Shown one piece after another: positions 48,258 through 60,449 of a DNA stretch of 64,000 nucleotides; position 1 is the first letter of the stretch, and each line of letters begins with the position of its first letter. The stretch comes from Moniliella sp. 'wahieum' (Eukaryota > Basidiomycota > Moniliellomycetes > Moniliellales > Moniliellaceae), in contig RSEE01000047.1 of assembly GCA_003971905.1 (NCBI GenBank), positions 124,001-188,000 of the forward strand, in the 5' to 3' direction. Below the pieces are notes generated by a model. That model was not told the DNA's origin and did not search any database. It saw nothing but the letters and a program-made list of their open reading frames with translations. The translations under genes and the position numbers were made by a program.

Positions 48258-49113
48258 TCAGGGTTGCATGGCCATAACACGAGCTTGCGCCCGCACCCGC
48301 TTTCTGCGAAGCAAGAAGGGTAAGTAAACAATGTACAGTAAACAGAGGGAAGACAACGACGTACTCGTACTCGGCCTTGTTCTCGAGGTACACCTCATAG
48401 GCTTCAGCTTGGGCTGGGTCCGAGTTGTTGGGCTCCAGGAGAAGCGTTTGGATGCCCATCACAATCTGAAATGCAAAAATGTCAGCTAAGGAAGACCAAT
48501 ACTGCATGGTCCACAATATCAACGCTGTGGGTGCCAGTACACACCTGCTTAATCGTGATCGAAGGCTTCCACGCCTTGTCCTCATTCAGGATCGAAAGGC
48601 AGACAGTGCCAGAGGGGAAAACGTTGGGGTGGAAGAGTGGAGGGTCAAACTTGACCTTCGGTGGCTTCGCCGGGTATTCATCGGGAAAGTTCTGCCATGC
48701 AAAGGAACACGTTAGAATTACATATCCATCCAACACCATCACCATCGCAGGATAGGGCTGGGCCCCGCACACGCACCATGACCAGCTTGTACATGCCTCC
48801 CGCCCATGGAGTACCCTCTTTGCCGGGGATCCCAACCTCCCAATTTTTCATGTCCATCGTACCATCCGGGAGCTTCTTGGGCCGCGCGTAAAACCCCTGC
48901 CAAGAGAAAAAGTAAGTTTTAGTATGTCCGAAGATGCATGCTAACCGGCAAGCTGATAGCGAGACGGGTCGGCCACGTACGAATGGGTGATCCTTGCGCC
49001 ACGCCTTGCGCTCTTGGGTCAATCTGAATATGAACAAGGAGGTGAGGATGCAGTCCAAGTAACCTAGAAAGGGGAGAAGAACTCGAGACGCACCGAGTCA
49101 AGCAAAGGGACAT
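48258..49113 (-). CDS. UBC9: UBC9, SUMO-conjugating E2 enzyme
   Basis: Nuclear E2 that accepts SUMO from Aos1-Uba2. Six exons (49113-49094, 49023-48981, 48896-48777, 48691-48545, 48465-48365, 48303-48258) give 477 nt, or 158 residues plus stop, with no frame break. It starts [20 protein letters not shown] and continues [60 protein letters not shown]. The HPN motif and the catalytic Cys are in [15 protein letters not shown]. The remaining helices ([36 protein letters not shown]) match the family to the end. Introns are 59-84 nt, with GT-AG ends (GTGCGT, GTACGT, GTGCGT, GTGTGT, GTACGT). Five introns make this the most intron-rich gene here; the positions were set by exact agreement with the UBC9 family. 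Confidence 0.97.
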
Positions 49114-50839
49114 TGTACAAGTTGTTGGCTGCGCAGTTGATGGGAGGTGCAAACCACTACAACGGTGTTTGTTTGACGCGGTTTCTGGAGATTGGGCTGT
49201 GGCGGAATGCAACGGCCCATTTCCGCCCAGCACAACCCTAGTAGGCGCGTTCCAGCAGCTTGCCCGGATTTTCAATTTCAACGTTGCACAGCATCCGCTG
49301 GAGGCCGACGGGGCAGCGGCTTGGTGTTGTATTGGAGGTTGTTCATTACATTCATGTCCCTGCTAACCCTCTGTAGGTGGCGTGGACTTAGTATAAAGGC
49401 AGCTGTCGAGGAGGGGGGGGGAGTGATGCTCTTGAGATTGTGCCCGGATAAGGCTAACTATAGGGTGCAGCAATATGCAGCATGGCTTAGAGGGAGGACT
49501 CTGCCACAACGAGGTACACCACAAGGATTATTCGTGTCCATCCAATCCTCCTCGTTTTCCTCATCAAAATATCTTCTTGGGCTAAAACGTTGCCGGGAGT
49601 TGATAAGATGTTCTTCCGCCACTGTGCCCTCGATCTTTCCAAGTCCTCCACAGGCCCCGTCGTACTGTTCGAAAAGAAGAGCTTGCGTCTGTGGGGTCTT
49701 TGGCCTTTTTGACGGCCGAGGTGGAGGCAACAAAGAAATTTCTACTCTGACTAAAGGATGGAAGAGTAACCGAATCTCCCCGGTCGGTCTCCAAAAGGGG
49801 AATTGCTTGAAAGAGGGGTTGCTTTGGATGCCGATGATGTTCCGCGGTAAACAAAACGCGTGATAACACACACACACACACACACACAAAGGGGCTAAGG
49901 AAGATGTAGAGAAGTAGGGTCATATGCACAGCTGGTGTGAGCATTATGCGTGTGTGGCACGTCAAATCTTCACGGTGTGTTAATTGGATGGACCGTCTGG
50001 CGTACGGTGTGGTGTAGTACGCCAACAAAGGTTTCATCGCAGTCGACGTGGATAATAACGTCACGACTCTTGGCACATGATGAGACCCATATTTGATGCA
50101 TTCTGAGCTTCTCTTGGGCGTGTTGCTGACTGGCATCCATGAGATTGACATGAATGTTGCCCCTTTGCCCTCATGGTCTTTTAGTACTGATGGGAAGCAG
50201 AGGGGGGGGTATAATATTATGGTGATATAGACAACACAGCAGAGGACAAAACAGAGGACGCCAAGAGCAATGTATAAGAAGATCAGCGATAAAGAGAGTT
50301 ACAATCCTTGGCTTCGTTAACGCAAAACGTACCATCATTTTGGCCTGATCAGGCAAGGTTATGTATCTTCTTTTGTAAACATGTGGTTTACAGAGAACGC
50401 CGGGACAAAGAAGCGTGCTAAACCTAAACCGACCTGCTCATCCGATGTGTGTTGCTTGTTGGTGACAAAAACCCATTTAGGAAACGAGACAAACCTACCA
50501 GCATATCAAGACTTCTGCCGTCAGCCATCCGTCCCCATACCCGACTCGTGTGAATAGATGAATGAATCAAGAAGTAGACACCCGAACGGTGAACTATCTC
50601 CATTGAGACTCAGTAGTCAATAATTCTTTCCGTGGCGCCCAAACATCGATTCTTGCTCTCGCTATATTTTGGTGCCATGGTAACCTCGCGTCGTCAGAAC
50701 CGAAGGGAAGAAGAAGGGTTGTTGGGGGTGTCCCTGATACTTGTGGTTTTCTTTTGCCATCGCTGCATTCTACGTGTTTTCCTGCATCCGAGCAGCAGCT
50801 CCCTCTCCCGGCGTTCTAAAGACGCCGCGGTATTCTCGT
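49114..50839. other. Intergenic with one unexplained minus-strand open frame
   Basis: No gene is assigned. A minus-strand open frame at 49889-49458 (143 codons) includes KRPKTPQTQALLFEQYDGAC and RRYFDEENEEDWMDTNNP, which look protein-like but match nothing I know. An (AC)n tract overlaps its upstream end. Confidence 0.4.
49866..49888. repeat. (AC)n microsatellite
   Basis: Eleven AC dinucleotides in a row, uninterrupted. Confidence 0.95.
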
Positions 50840-52200
50840 ATAACACTCTGTTATGGTACGCAACAGTCTTCATCGCCTCCTGCTTTCCCGAACCCCCCGC
50901 AACGTGTGTGGTACACCTCCATTCCTGATCCTCCGTATGCTCTACAAGTCCCATCACACTCTGTAGTCAGCACGCTTCGCCTTCTTCCCACGCCTCGTCC
51001 CATGCTCTTCCTGCCCAGTCAACTCGTTGGGATGTAGGTGTTGGGATGAAGTGCACGAGCTGGAGAATGAGCACCCGCACCACCTCGTGCAATGCACCGA
51101 ACTTGGACCAGGTGCGAGTGCAAGACATGTGCCCAACCGAGAACATCATACCCCACACTTCTATATACGCTGCGTGGAACGGCACAAGATGTGGAGCACC
51201 AACCTGACCCTGCTTGTCGGTGAGCCGGAGGCAAGCAGCTGATGGGATATGGAGGAGAGCCAAGTGTGGTTGAGTGCGTCGCTGTGTTCGACCACGTTAC
51301 GGCCCTGGGTATCGTCATCTTCTTTTGAGCATTCATGTTGACTTTTCTCCCATCTCCCCCGGCAGCGCTTGCATGGCGTCGTAAAAATGCGTTTGTCGTG
51401 CGTTCTTCCAAGGGGGCAACATAAGTGGTAATAAGATCATTGACCTCATTGGCCGCAGCGCGTGCGTGGGGCGCAATATATATGAGTCTATAGGGGGCTA
51501 AAGCATCTTCTCCCGTCCGGGGAGGCAGAGGTTCATGAGCATGTCAAAGTGATCGTCTTTCTGCGTGCTTGAGAGAGGTCCTTATCGCCCCCGATACGTC
51601 TGAACTCCATGTAGATGGAGGCATCAATCTAGGCCAGCACATCATCCAGTTCGCCCACGCCATCATAATAGCACGAGGCGTCCGTGACGGGTGATGCCAT
51701 CAACCTTGGGTGTGTCCTACCCCAGGCTGGCCAGTTGGTGTCGGAGCCACGATCAGTGACAGTCCTCCCCTCTCACGTAAGTACCCGGGCCTTGAGTCCA
51801 TCCTCCCGAATCTGGTTTTGGTCCCGTTCGACACATTTGCTGTACACAGGTTGAGGGCGAGGCTGGACTTGTCTTCTTCCAAAATCTCCGCAGCTCGGGC
51901 GGTAATGCCTGTCTCTTGTCCGAAAATGATGATAATGTCGTCCATCAGGTAAGCCATCACGAGGTGCCTCCCCCCCAGTTTGTCTTGCAACTTTTCTAAA
52001 GTGGGCCACACTGCAACATGGAGAAGAAGAACGAGGCCAGGGGATCGCCCTGTCCGACGCCTCCTTTGCCAGCATGACACACATCTCATTTCCGCCTGAC
52101 GCAACCCAAAGCTGGGTGGGGGTGCCATGGATCCACCGGCTCAAGTAAAGGAGAGCGGGGGCATAACGGTGGAGGGCGTTGGCGAGTGTGTGACGGTTTA
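50840..52200 (-). mobile_element. Decayed LINE-like (non-LTR) retrotransposon with reverse-transcriptase remnant
   Basis: On the minus strand 52190-51690 encode reverse-transcriptase features in order: ALLYLSRWIHGTPTQLWVAS, then a GVGQGDPLASFF segment, then LGGRHLVMAYLMDDIIIIFG with the catalytic Asp pair, then AAEILEEDKSSLALNL. This order and GxxQGDPL fit non-LTR elements. The part beyond 51320 on the minus strand continues into sequence shared with 34650-35130 and 60450-60575, which I take as the common 3' end of 5'-truncated copies. The element is broken: reading changes frame and the 5' part is missing. No second open frame, endonuclease or terminal repeats were recognised. Confidence 0.6.
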
Positions 52201-52509
52201 AAACATGGTGTTTGGAAAGCGTTTTTAGTAAAATGGAGCTTGGCGAGACGACTTAATGGGGTTGAAAACATCCACAACAGTTCCGCTTCGTCCTCCCTGC
52301 CACCGCTGTCATATCCTCGGCCATCCGCACGATAGGCTCCACTCTGACTACTGTATGATCTATCATATATCATCTCTCTTCGGCGCACCTTACAGCGGAC
52401 GCGTGGATGGGTATACGACAGCATATGTGTCTGTTCTATAAAGGGCCGGTGGCTTACTTCAAGCTTCTCTCAGATCTTCTAACCCCCGCACAAGACGAGT
52501 TGTGAACAG

Positions 52510-52600
52510 AACATCATTCAGTTCAGACGGTTGAACGTGTTGAACGTTATTGGGCGTTGAGCCTCAGCGTTCAGGCTGAGCGTTCAGCTCAGCTGGCAAA
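52510..52600. repeat. GTTGAAC / GTTCAGC palindromic repeats
   Basis: Tandem GTTGAACGT copies followed by inverted CTCAGCGTTCAGGCTGAGCG words. This is the same type of sequence as at 43480-43752. Confidence 0.65.
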
Positions 52601-52799
52601 TGCTAATGGCGATTGGATGGTACGAGCCGGCTTGGGATGAGACTGTGGGGTGGCACGGATACTCCCCAAAGGGACACCAGTCATCGAGTACACGTTGAGT
52701 TGCCCAGAATGCACCGTGTTCCCATGCACGTTGGTACGGGCCGCAGTCACTGGTGACGCACCCTGAGGCCTGACGCGTGACACGTGACGTGTGACTGAT

Positions 52800-53300
52800 C
52801 ACCGGTCGCAGGACAGGCCAAAACTTGATGATCGATGATCGATATCTGTGACATGTGACACGTGATCGATAATCTCATCGGTCACCCGATCAGAGTATTT
52901 GTAACATTGATTGTTGACATGTTGACACGTTGAATGGCTGGCATATTTACGCCTCGGCGTCATGCATCAGCTAGCTGAGCCTCAGCAGGGCTGAGCTGGA
53001 CGAGCATAGCAGCTATCGCCAGCCCACCGCCATGGAACCCAGGGTACAATATCGTTCGTTAATCGGGCTCTCCAATCTCTTACTGGTAGTGAGAGGCTAA
53101 AAGGCAGCCTAGGCTAGGCGAGTATGGTAGGTTACAGTGTAGTATCGGGTGTCGGATTGTCAGATCTCAAATGCTTGTCAGAGTTCGAGAATGTGTGGGC
53201 GACGCACGTGGGAGCCCCAGGTTGTGATTGTTCGATGATCGATGATCGATGAATTGGTAAACGAGCACGTACTTTAAGATCTAAGATCTAAGAGCACGGA
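52800..53300. repeat. ATCGATGATCGAT and TGACACGTGA word clusters
   Basis: GATGATCGATGATCGAT occurs at about 52829-52845 and 53232-53250, with TGTGACATGTGACACGTGA between. These low-complexity, self-complementary words fill the space between genes. Confidence 0.6.
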
Positions 53301-54813
53301 GTACTGCGTACTGAGTACCTGAGAATACAAATGTACTAGCTTGTACTAGCTAGAGTACAGCTAGTATATTGTGGTGGCCAATGTGAGACGCACATACACT
53401 CCGTGTTTCACTTCTTCATCGGGACGAGGTGTGTCGTTCCCGCGGTTTCGTGCTTTGCACAGTCCTGGCTACTCTGACGCTCTCAGATATCAATATATGA
53501 ATGCGCAGTGCCCGCGGGGATCATAACACACTCTCCTTGTCCGAGGCCCATGGGAGGCGCACTGCCGCGCCGTCCGCCACGTCCAACCAGGGGTGGATGG
53601 AGCCACCCTCCAATGAATATTGAATAACCACTATATGTCAGCGCGAACACCGTGAACCCTATGTCGACGCACCCTGCCTGGGAAGAAACAGGGCGCCTGT
53701 ACTGACATGCATGATGCATGACATGTACGAGTATACTCAGAGTCAGAGTACTCAGACTGAGTAACTGAGTACTGACTGACATTACTGACATTGAACGTAT
53801 TGAACATGCGACAATGTCAGAGAGAGGTTATGGACATGCAACAGGACAGTGCCCCCAAAAGGCTGTAGCTATGCCAGTGCTGTGCCTGTGCTGTGTAGGC
53901 TGTGCCTGGACAACGTACACGTGTTGCTGCTAATAAAGTGCACACTGCCCCACCGATGCGGGTGCCCACAGAACCCGTAACTTGGGCGAGCGTGGAATCG
54001 GGGACGGAGGTTTGTGGCAGGGGTGGTTGCTTGACTTGGTTGTGGCACAATGTTACTGATGCAGATTGAGTAGTGAATGGCTGGTGGCGGCAGTGGTTAT
54101 CGATTGTCGGTTCCCGGTTAATCTTAAATGCGGCAATGACATGCCGAGACGCCACAGTTTGTGCTGTTTGTCCCCACACCCGCCACAGCAGACCAGCGGA
54201 TGGGACACATGTCATTGTCACACATCAGGACGTCAGGGTGTCAGCACTCAGCATGCCAGCGCCGAGCTGCTGAGGCTCAGGCTGAGCTCCCTACAGCACC
54301 CTTGCGGTGACCTAGTCCCGGTTCCGCGGCACCGCCCATTGCACGCAGATGTGGGACACTAGTGGCTAGTTGCTAGTTACTAGTTACTAGTTAAGCTAGT
54401 TACTAGTTACCGGTGACGCGGTTACGGCCGGTTACCGTTATCCCGTTACGCGTTTTACCGCGTTACAGGCCGGCGCAGTTACTGGTAAGCTTACCCTATA
54501 GGTACCGGTTAAACACTAACCTTCAAACGATAACAAACGTCAGCTGCTTGTTTCGTTCAGCTAGATCGGAGGCGGGGAGGGGGACATTGACGTGTGACGC
54601 GACCGAGTACCTGGTACTTAGTCTAGAAGTGGCGACTAGTGTGATGCGTGATCATGCGCCATACATGTTCGTTCGCCCGGTATCCCCTCGCTCTGCCTCA
54701 GCCGCCAGCCCCGGCGGATTGTTGCTATCGATACCTTTCGCGCTTCTCCTCCGCGGCCCGCCGGGGCTTCTCCACACCTCTCCACCACCACCACCGTGGC
54801 TCTTCTCGCCCCC
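53301..54813. other. Gene-poor stretch upstream of Sre1
   Basis: Includes AGTACTCAGAGTCAGAGTAC-like words (53735-53775), the TTACTAG array at 54361-54412, and a pyrimidine-rich leader just before 54814. A minus-strand open frame at 53791-53483 ends in a cupin-like peptide (see findings) but is not a supported gene. Confidence 0.4.
54361..54412. repeat. AGTTACT tandem repeat
   Basis: About six copies of AGTTACT/TAGTTAC-type units, with small variations. Confidence 0.75.
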
Positions 54814-57800
54814 ATGGCCGCCCCTGTCCAGCAGCAGCCGGCGTACGATGGGTCGCTGGCCATGTATCTCAACAGCGTCGCTCTCAACGGTGGTACTCTG
54901 AGCCCGCCAGGCCAGGCGTCTGGCGCAGAGGGCGCACCGTTTCAGGCCTTGCTCTTGCCCGCTCCGTCGCAGCCCTCGCCACCCGACTGTGACTCCGCTG
55001 GACAAGCCCCCGTCAATCCCTGCATGATGCCTCCCACGCAGCTCCAGACGCCCGGCAGAGTATCCGTCAACACCCCGCCCGGCAACCCCGGCAACCTGCA
55101 CGAGTTTGGCACTCCTGCGTTTTCTTCTCACTCAGCGTCGGAGCCATCATATGGAATGTCGCTCTCCCCGGGCCCGTCTCCCTCCGATGCTTCAGGCGGC
55201 TCCTACCCTTTCCAGCAAACCACAGGAACCGATCGCTTTGGGCCGGGCGGTAAGCAAGTCCATGAGGGCCAGTACCCTCAGCTCGGTTTAGACGTTACCA
55301 CACTGCTCAGCACATACGGCCCATCTGGGGGAGAGGACCAACAGCAGCATGTGATGGGTTCTTTCCCTTATTCCGATGCTCCGCAGCCGCAGTCTGAGTT
55401 CGGGTCCCAACCTCAGTATTCTCAGAGCATGAGCGGGCTTCAACCAGGTTCTGCTGCTCATTGGTCACAGCCAGCGACTGATGCGTCTTCCGGCGATTCA
55501 ACTCCTTCCCAGCCTTTTTCATTTACCTCGGCCGGTCCGTTCGGTTATGATCGTGCTTCCAACTCGGGGGTGGATGCACAAGGCACCGCGGCTGGCGCAG
55601 TGCCATCCAGCATCAGCATTCCCCAGATGATTCCTTATGGTACTAAGCAGTTTCCATCGGTTACAGAGTCCATGCCATTTCCCCTCGACCCTTCCCCACT
55701 TCGCTCGCAACGCCCCCTTTCTCTCTCCCTTTCGAATGTCCAAGATGAACCGACAGTCTCCAACTCATTTTGGCAGAGTTCCCTTCCAGGGCAGCCGGCC
55801 GTCAAGTCACCACTTTCGGCCACCTTTGCTCCTGATTTGTCTGTCTTGCAATCATATACAGCCAAAAAGGAACAGGCATCACCGCATTCTCCTTCTTCCT
55901 CGAGCCCCGCCCCTCGTGGAAACTTGGCGTTTTCGGAAGCCTCTTCGGGCCATGCCCCTCTTCGTGGAAATGTTGGTCCGATCCGCCGTGGTCGTGGCCG
56001 GGCCGCGACCCTTGACGGTACGCCTAAGGACTTGGCCTTAAAACATCATCTCTCCAAACAGACACTGCAAGACGTCGAGGCGAGTAAACGTATCAAGTCC
56101 GACACTTCATTGGCCCATAAACTTACTATTCGCGCCAAGAACATGGTCAAGATCGAAGAACAGAACGACAAGATGAAGTGGGGCATCCTGCCGCCGGGAG
56201 GTACGTTTGTTTCTCGCTTTCGACTATGATTATCATGGATCATGTGGGTTTCAAGTATATTAAGGCTTGCCATACTGACCCTCCATTTCCGGCAGCGTTT
56301 GATAACATCAACGCAATCATGATGCAGTTGCACTATCGGCAGCAAACTCGCCTCATGCAGCAAGCCAACCATCCAACACTCTTTCAAGTGCAAGAAGAGG
56401 CTGATGAATCTGAACAAACGACGCGACGTCGCAACCGGCGCAAGGGCTCGGACCCCGACGAGGCAGCGAGGAACAAGGTACCGCACAACGCGATCGAGCG
56501 CCGATACCGTAACAACATCAATGACCGCATTGCAAGCCTTCGCAATGCAGTTCCAGCCCTGCGCTACCTCAACCCTAAGAACAATGGGGGCTCTACCCCT
56601 CTGCTCCCGCGTAAACCGCGGAAAAAGGGGGAGCCGGAGGACCTAGTGGACGGCATCAGTGTAGCTACCAAACTCAACAAAGCAACCATTTTGGGCAAAG
56701 CGACCGAGTACATTCATCACCTCAAGAAGCGCGAGCTTCATCTGTCGTCCGAGGTGGAGGGATTGAAGGAGCTCATCCGCTCGTTCCGGGGAGGGGACGA
56801 TGTGCTAATTGTGTGGCTGCACGAGATGGAGCAGACGCGACGGGAACGGGATGCTGAGGAGGCCCGGCTCGCCGCTCTGCGGCCCATCAAAGAGGAGGAC
56901 AAGTCAGACGATCCCATGGATGACTTGCTACTTGATTCAGAAGATGATTTAGATGATGTTTCGCCCACCGCCTCTGCCTCTGTTGAAGGCTCGTTTGGGG
57001 CAGCTCAGTCCACTGGGTCGTATGTGATGGCAGCATTCCTCGGTTTCACTCTTATGGGGACCAACCCCGACCTGCACCGTCCTGGTTTAACCGCCCACCC
57101 TGGAGGGCGCGCTTTGGGGGCTTCTAAGCAACTTTGGAAGCGTTCCTCTCCCTTCACTTCGACCGGGGTGCACGACTATGACCACATTTCAACTTGGACC
57201 CTCGTCTTCGAGGTGGTCCGCTTCCTCACGTTCATAACGTGTGCCCTCTTGACGCTTTACCCAATGTTCCGCACGATATTCCAGCAATCTTCCACTCTAC
57301 ACAAGACCTCTACTGATCGAGGAAAGCGTAATACGCTTCGCAATCGCCGTATCGCGTTGGACGCGGCCTTGGCCCTTCCCACATTGACTCCGGTTGCGGT
57401 GGATCAGGCCCTTCGGTCCTTTGTTTCAGCACCTCAATCAGTGCTGGGCGTTCTAACTCGTTTAACCGGTGACTTATATCGGTTGGCGATGGAGCAGATT
57501 CGTTCCTACACGATGGGCCCTTCAACCTCTATTGGCGGCCTCCAACCACCACGTCTTCTTTCCACGTTGGCAGCACGAGCGGAGGCGGATGTGTGGACTC
57601 GTTTGCTGGGACTCGAGACAGCCTGGGGCGCCTTTGTTCAACGTTCCCTGTTCCACAAGGTGCACACTCTCCTTCAAGTAGTTCTGATTGCTCGCGCTGT
57701 GGACGAGAAGGAGGAACAACTCAGCAACGGGCCTGACGCGATGGAGACCGAGGATGAAGAGGAGACATATATAGTCTCCAGCGACTCAATGGCTGCCCGT

Positions 57801-59111
57801 TTGCATGGTCTCTTGGCTCTCGCCCTTGGCCGCTTGGGCTCGCCTGCGCATGCCGTAGGTTACCTGATCCGGAAGTACGCCTGTGCCCATTGGAACCGAG
57901 CGCAAGCGGGACCGTTTCAGGCCGACTGGCTTACGGGTGTACTTTCCTTGCCGTTGGAGGACGCGCTGGATCTACTTCCCTCGGAGGCCGAAACATCGAG
58001 AGCAGCAGCGTTGGTTGGGGGCGACAAGGATTCGCTGCTGTTCTTAGGGTCGCCCCTTCTTTTGGTTGCTAACACCTTAAACATGGCCGATCTCTATGCC
58101 ATTTGGTCGACCCTCTTTCCCTACCTTATCACTTCGGCCAGCCCAACCACGTTCAGCGCCCGAGTTCGGCGCGAGAAGGAGTACGCTTTCTCTCCTTCCG
58201 GGGGTGCCAGACCAGTGCAGAGGGGCAAATCACAGCTACCCGCCGTCGAGCAGGCGAGCGTCCCTGGTGGGGGAGCAGACGTGAATGCCTTCTTGCGCGA
58301 ATTTTTTATTCGGATGCGCCGTGGCCTCGTCAAGGTTGATCTCATTACTTCCTCTTCCTCGCGGACTGCCGAAATCCGAGCAGTACTGGAAGCCCTTCTG
58401 GACCAGCTGGAAGCGAAGGCTGTTCAACCCACCCCTGCCTATTACCTTATTCAGATCACCCTCGCCACCTGGTCATTCCTCCATGCCGACGCGGGCACAG
58501 CGGAGGCCTATGCTCGCCCCCTCCTCAACGAGCTCCAGTCTGGCTCGCCTATGCTGGGAGCGCGGGCAACTGCGACTGCGTGTGTCGACCTCGTCTTCGG
58601 TCCCAGCGCCTTGGCTGGCTCCATCTCCCCCTCCAACACGGCCGCCACTACCGCGAGCCTTGCTGATGACCGCACCATCTTTTCGCTAGCTCAAGCGGGC
58701 CTGCAGTGGCTCTCCTTTCTGCGCCATTTGGGGCTCAATCGCTCCATCTTCCAAGGCGGCCCTTGTGACCCCGTGGTAACCACCACTCTGCTCGAGCGCG
58801 CGCTTGCTCTTCGCCGGACCCTCACCCGGACCGTTCCACCCCAGTTGCGTGTCAGGGTGCCTAGCCTAGGGCACGGTGAAGAAGAGCGAGATGTATGGTC
58901 CAATGCCGGCCTTGGACTTGCGGAAGCCCAGGAGGCTGCCACGGACGTGCTGGGCGATTTTTGTCGCTTTCTCAGCCGACGTGCGGCCGAGGTCCAGCCG
59001 ATTCCCGGGTGGGAATTGAATGGACGCCCTTTGCCCTCTTCCTCGGGTGGATTGAGCGACCTGGTCTGGATCCCCGAGGTGTCGGACAGCGGGCTCATCG
59101 ACTTGGACTGA
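54814..59111 (+). CDS. SRE1: Sre1-type SREBP transcription factor (membrane-bound bHLH)
   Basis: Sterol/oxygen-responsive factor, held in the ER membrane and released by cleavage (family knowledge). Exons 54814-56200 and 56296-59111 (95-nt intron, GTACGT to CGGCAG) give 4203 nt and 1400 residues with no frame break. The N-terminal 460 residues are Ser/Pro/Gln-rich activation-like sequence. The bHLH is HNAIERRYRNNINDRIASLR, with the SREBP-specific Tyr in ERRYRNN, then a long loop and TILGKATEYIHHLKKRELHL. An acidic stretch precedes hydrophobic segments SYVMAAFLGFTLMG and VFEVVRFLTFITCALLTLYP, the two expected membrane spans, and a long DUF2014-like C-terminal domain (ALALGRLGSPAHAVGYLI, WIPEVSDSGLIDLD at the end). 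I chose the ATG at 54814 because it sits in CCCCATGGC after a pyrimidine-rich leader. It is the longest clean gene in the window. Confidence 0.94.
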
Positions 59112-59832
59112 TACTAAAAAAAGGCCTATCAGTCTCCCTCCCCACCATTTTTTCCCCATTGTTTCATCGTTCCTCTGTGTGTACCTTGTATCCCCCCAGC
59201 AGGGGTCAGCCTGGTGTTGGTTAACAGGGATAACCATCTCTGCGCTATTCTGCTTCATTTGTTTTTTGCTCTTACGATCCCACACCCACCCCCTGCCCGC
59301 CCGCCATATATGGGATCCTTTTGTTCCCTATGATTTTCGCACCAAAACCCGGCTCTGATTCTCCCTCCGGTCATCTTCAATACTTCGCTAATTCTCCTTT
59401 CACAACTACTGTACCCACGTTTGCAACCTATTAACTTCTCGTTTTATTCTTCCACTGCGCCTCAAAAAACATTGCTTGGGTCTGCTATAACTCCCTTTAT
59501 AGCCCGGAATGAGCATATTTATAGTCCGGTATAAGGAGGTGAACAACAACGACTCGTATATTAGTTTTGTCATGGATGAAGAGATGTGGGTGCTATTATG
59601 ATGCGTAATACTAGAACTGCATTATAGTGATGTACTACGGCAGACAGACAGCGCAGAGGTCTGAGCTACCAGATGCTGATGAGCGAGAGCGGAGAGAAGT
59701 AACGAGTTGAGCGAAGAGGTGGGGGTGGTAAAGAAGGATAGAGTGGAAAGCGTCAGCGGTGCCTACAAATACTAGTACAAGTATGGCTTGCAATTACAAA
59801 GTCAAGGCTACAAAACGAGTTAACACTATGAC
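59112..59832. other. Intergenic 3' of Sre1
   Basis: T/C-rich 3' UTR-like DNA to about 59460, then AT-richer sequence. A 50-base stretch at 59671-59720 resembles 63512-63550. Confidence 0.45.
59671..59720 (+). repeat. Dispersed repeat, copy 1
   Basis: Shares GATGCTGATG and AAGTAACGAGTT, in the same order and spacing, with 63512-63550. The similarity ends on both sides after about 50 bases. Confidence 0.55.
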
Positions 59833-59919
59833 TCCTCAATGGTCCAACGGCTATGATGTCACGCTTTCAAGCCATAAGGCAGAACCGTGAAGACCCGGGT
59901 TCGACTCCCGGTTGGGGAA
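59833..59919 (+). tRNA. tRNA-Glu (TTC) with a 15-nt intron
   Basis: The acceptor TCCTCAA pairs with TTGGGGA (one T-G). The anticodon arm is TCACG-CTTTCA...CGTGA with anticodon TTC; the standard intron position after base 37 holds about 15 nt (AGCCATAAGGCAGAA). The T arm is CCGGG-TTCGACT-CCCGG. The mature form would be 72 nt. The D-loop AACGGCTA and the overall pattern are typical of fungal tRNA-Glu. Confidence 0.93.
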
Positions 59920-60449
59920 CATTTTTTGCCGGTTATTTGCGACAAGGAGGCACTGGGCTCCGCAAGTGACATAATGTCTACTATCGCAAGAAGTGCTTCG
60001 CCTTTTACAGTGGCTCCTCAATATAACGGTGGCAAAGGTGGCAAAGGTACTAATCACTCGCATCAAAAGTAAGAAACGGGCCCGGGAGATGTTGTTGTCA
60101 CAATCGGGGCTATATAGAAATGAGACCAGAGTCGAGACCAATACGCCAAGGGATGTAGCAATGGTTCGGGGAGGAAGCAAGAGCAGAGGACATGGTGCGA
60201 AGCGGAAGAAAAAGAGAAGGAGGGAGATGCTCGGGACGAAGAAATTGGAAATGAGGGCGAGATCAGCCAAACTATGACAGTGGTTTTCCCGGGAGGGTGC
60301 GACACCGGCGCACAAGAACGTAACGTTTTGTAATAGGCGTCTCTCGCCCAAGTGAGAATATCAAACACGTTTTGAACACATTACACCAACGACTTCTATT
60401 ACTCCTTTTCTTCCGGCGTTCTACACGAAGGCGTGTGTTGCCGTCTGCT
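59920..60449. other. Intergenic after the tRNA
   Basis: No gene recognised. There is a purine-rich stretch around 60190-60270. Confidence 0.4.

Noticed and set aside
54652-55131. Minus-strand open frame opposite the start of SRE1
   Set aside because: Antisense to a long clean gene and without a motif.
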